64,000 bases of DNA, from positions 919,606-983,605 of the forward strand of contig NZ_MDEB01000001.1 in the NCBI RefSeq assembly GCF_002939945.1. The letters are read 5' to 3'. The notes beneath the pieces were generated by a model that saw only the letters and a program-made list of their open reading frames with translations, searched no databases and was not told the DNA's origin. Below, piece after piece: positions 62,443-64,000 of this stretch. How positions within the stretch are numbered: position 1 is the stretch's first letter; each line of letters starts with the position of its first letter. A program made the translations under genes and the position numbers. The stretch comes from Xanthomonas arboricola pv. populi (GTDB lineage: Bacteria > Pseudomonadota > Gammaproteobacteria > Xanthomonadales > Xanthomonadaceae).

Positions 62443-63372
62443 ATGCGTGAGCGCATGATGGTGGGTGTTGCCTGCGGCATCGGCGCAGGCGCGTTATGGG
62501 GACTGGTGTTTCTGGCGCCGCAGTTGCTGGCGGCATTTACGCCGTTGCAACTGGCCGTTGCCCGTTATCTGTCCTATGGCGCGGTCGCCGCCCTGGTGCT
62601 GGCACCGCGCGCGCGCCAGACCGCTGCACGGCTGGGGCGCGCCGAATGGTGGGCGCTGGTGCGTCTGAGCGTGCTGGGCAACCTGATCTATTACGTGCTG
62701 CTCGGCAGCGCGGTGCAGTGGGCCGGCAGCGCGGCGACCGCGCTGATCATCGGCCTGTTGCCGGTGGTAGTCACCGTGATCGGCACGCGTGCAGCAGGCG
62801 CGGTGCAACTGCGACGCCTGGCTGCGCCGTGCGTGTTGTGCGTCATCGGCGTGGCGCTGGTCGCCCTGGACACCTTGCAACACGATGCCGGTCACCACGC
62901 CAGCGATCGCGCCACCCGCATCGCCGGCCTGCTTTGCGCATTCGGTGCGCTGGCGTCGTGGTCGGCCTATTCCATCGGCAATGCGCACTGGCTGCGGCGG
63001 CGTCCGGACCTGTCCGGAGGCGATTGGTCGCTGCTGACCGGCGTGGTCACCGGCGCATTGGCGCTGTTGCTGGCGCCGGCCACACTGCTCGGCAGCGCGC
63101 CACATGCGCCGAGCGACTGGGTGAGTTTCTGGAGCATTTCGCTGTTGCTGGGCATCCTGGCCTCGGTGATCGGCAACGCCTTGTGGAACCGGGCCAGCCG
63201 CGTGCTGCCGCTGACCCTGGTGGGCCAGATGATCGTGTTCGAAACGGTCTTTGCGCTGCTGTACGGCTTTGCCTGGGAAATGCGCCTGCCCACGCCATTG
63301 GAGCTGGCCGCCATCGCGTGCCTGCTGGTCGGCGTGCTGTGGTGCGCAGCACTGCATGCGGAAGCGAAATGA
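62443..63372 (+). CDS. DMT-superfamily (EamA) transporter
   Basis: The 309-residue protein has about ten hydrophobic segments in two EamA repeats (about residues 5-140 and 165-305), the drug/metabolite transporter layout. Key parts are AGALWGLVFLAPQLL and SAATALIIGLLPVVVTV. Start is ATG at 62443. Substrate unknown. Confidence 0.92.
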   Translation: MRERMMVGVACGIGAGALWGLVFLAPQLLAAFTPLQLAVARYLSYGAVAALVLAPRARQTAARLGRAEWWALVRLSVLGNLIYYVLLGSAVQWAGSAATALIIGLLPVVVTVIGTRAAGAVQLRRLAAPCVLCVIGVALVALDTLQHDAGHHASDRATRIAGLLCAFGALASWSAYSIGNAHWLRRRPDLSGGDWSLLTGVVTGALALLLAPATLLGSAPHAPSDWVSFWSISLLLGILASVIGNALWNRASRVLPLTLVGQMIVFETVFALLYGFAWEMRLPTPLELAAIACLLVGVLWCAALHAEAK

Positions 63373-63412
63373 CGCCGGCAGCTGATGCACGCATCGGCCT
63401 AGATTGCAGGCT

Positions 63413-63685
63413 GTGTCCGTCAGCAACGCCGCCATGTGCCTCCCCCAACCATGTTCACGCTCGCCTGCACACACGCTGCGGAGCGCGGTGTTTTCGCTGT
63501 CGATCGGTCTGGCGGCCTGCTCGCCGCAGCCGCCCGTCTCGAACGCGGCGACCCCGGCCGAGGCGTTCTGCACGCTGCTCCCGAGTCGGCCAGATGACGA
63601 ACTGCCCAGCGATCGCCGCGACGAAAGCATGCAGCAACTGGACCTTGCCACGCGCTGCCACTGGGCGCTGCGCAGACCGCGTTGA
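63413..63685 (+). CDS. small putative lipoprotein
   Basis: A frame starting at GTG 63413 (or ATG 63434) gives about 83-90 residues with LSIGLAACSPQP, a fair lipobox, then a low-complexity tail with two further Cys. I recognise no family. Position after the transporter gene and lipobox support it, but composition alone does not prove coding. Confidence 0.5.
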   Translation: MSVSNAAMCLPQPCSRSPAHTLRSAVFSLSIGLAACSPQPPVSNAATPAEAFCTLLPSRPDDELPSDRRDESMQQLDLATRCHWALRRPR

Positions 63686-63860
63686 CTGCATGAAACTGCC
63701 GGCGTGTTTCGGTCACACGCCGGGCACCGGCCAGCGCCATCAATCGCGACGCGCGCAGGGCTTGGATACCCAGGTTCTCCGTAGCTGATCCAGCGCTCGC
63801 CACATTCCGCGCATCCGGGGCTTACCATGGCCGCTCACCTGTCCTGATCGGAGCGGCCGC

Positions 63861-64000
63861 ATGTCCCGTCTTTTGTCCCGGTGTCTGAGCTCGATGTTGT
63901 TGCTGGCCTGTCTGGTGTCGGTCGGCTGCGCCGCACCGCCGGCCGATACGGCCACGCCGCCTGCGGCGACCGGCTCGGCAACCAGCCCGTCAAAAGGCAA
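63861..64000 (+). CDS. putative lipoprotein, partial
   Basis: From ATG 63861, with GGAG seven bases before, the frame stays open to the window end (46 codons). It reads MSRLLSRCLSSMLLLACLVS then VGCAAPPADTATPPAA. A hydrophobic core and lipobox (SVGC) make an exported lipoprotein likely; what follows is a Pro/Ala/Thr linker. The rest lies beyond the window. Confidence 0.7.
   Translation, partial: MSRLLSRCLSSMLLLACLVSVGCAAPPADTATPPAATGSATSPSKG

Noticed and set aside
60495..62480. 661-residue minus-strand frame opposite glnS
   Set aside because: Shadow of GlnRS; His/Gln/Ala-rich composition without domain features.
63740..64000. 86-residue minus-strand frame at the right edge
   Set aside because: Antisense to the lipoprotein starting at 63861, which has a ribosome site, signal peptide and lipobox.

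Overview
The window is high-GC, gene-dense chromosomal DNA from a gammaproteobacterium of the Xanthomonas lineage. Four things point there: an O-GlcNAc-transferase-like protein that matches the Xanthomonas campestris enzyme down to residue numbering (H218, K388); separate ahpC and ahpF-oxyR units; tandem secreted S8 proteases; and Xanthomonas-type GTAGGAGCGC repeat doublets. No phage, plasmid, insertion sequence or CRISPR array is visible. The species cannot be fixed from the sequence alone.

1-8,000 (minus strand): the S10 ribosomal protein operon (rpsJ to rplE, cut by the window edge) with two tandem sigma70-type promoters, preceded by tuf and a tRNA-Tyr/Gly/Thr cluster with its own promoter. 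A tRNA-led (tufB-type) upstream side joined directly to an rpsJ (tufA-type) downstream side is unexpected. The secE-nusG-rplKAJL-rpoBC-rpsLG-fusA block normally lies between the two tuf genes. This is the most important point to check (assembly collapse or true rearrangement).

8,000-19,200: ychF, pth, rplY, prs, tRNA-Gln, ispE, lolB and a TPR protein on the minus strand, divergent from hemA-prfA-ogt. This keeps the ancient hemA/prfA versus lolB/ispE/prs layout, but an OGT gene sits where prmC is found in E. coli.

19,200-32,900: moaB, ppk2, an unknown membrane protein, acyP, a TlpA-like thioredoxin lipoprotein, a YihY protein, wrbA-DUF2069, a single-domain asparaginase, ybaK, two tandem subtilisin-like proteases, ilvE and sufT.

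32,900-47,200: a 720-base gene-free stretch with two composite palindromes; a three-gene transhydrogenase whose alpha-1 gene is separated from the other two by an opposite-strand ECF sigma cluster; a TetR/hydrolase pair with a clear operator; a DUF1631 protein plus a small apparent paralogue; a nitroreductase-exonuclease-Nudix-amidohydrolase operon; prolyl aminopeptidase.

47,200-64,000: prmC; the peroxide-defence block ahpC, ahpF, oxyR with an OxyR site at ahpC and a heptamer tandem repeat right after oxyR; rnk, transaldolase, a DJ-1 protein, msrA; a LuxR regulator-hybrid kinase-receiver operon; a GST pair; glnS; a DMT transporter and two small lipoproteins, the last cut by the window edge.
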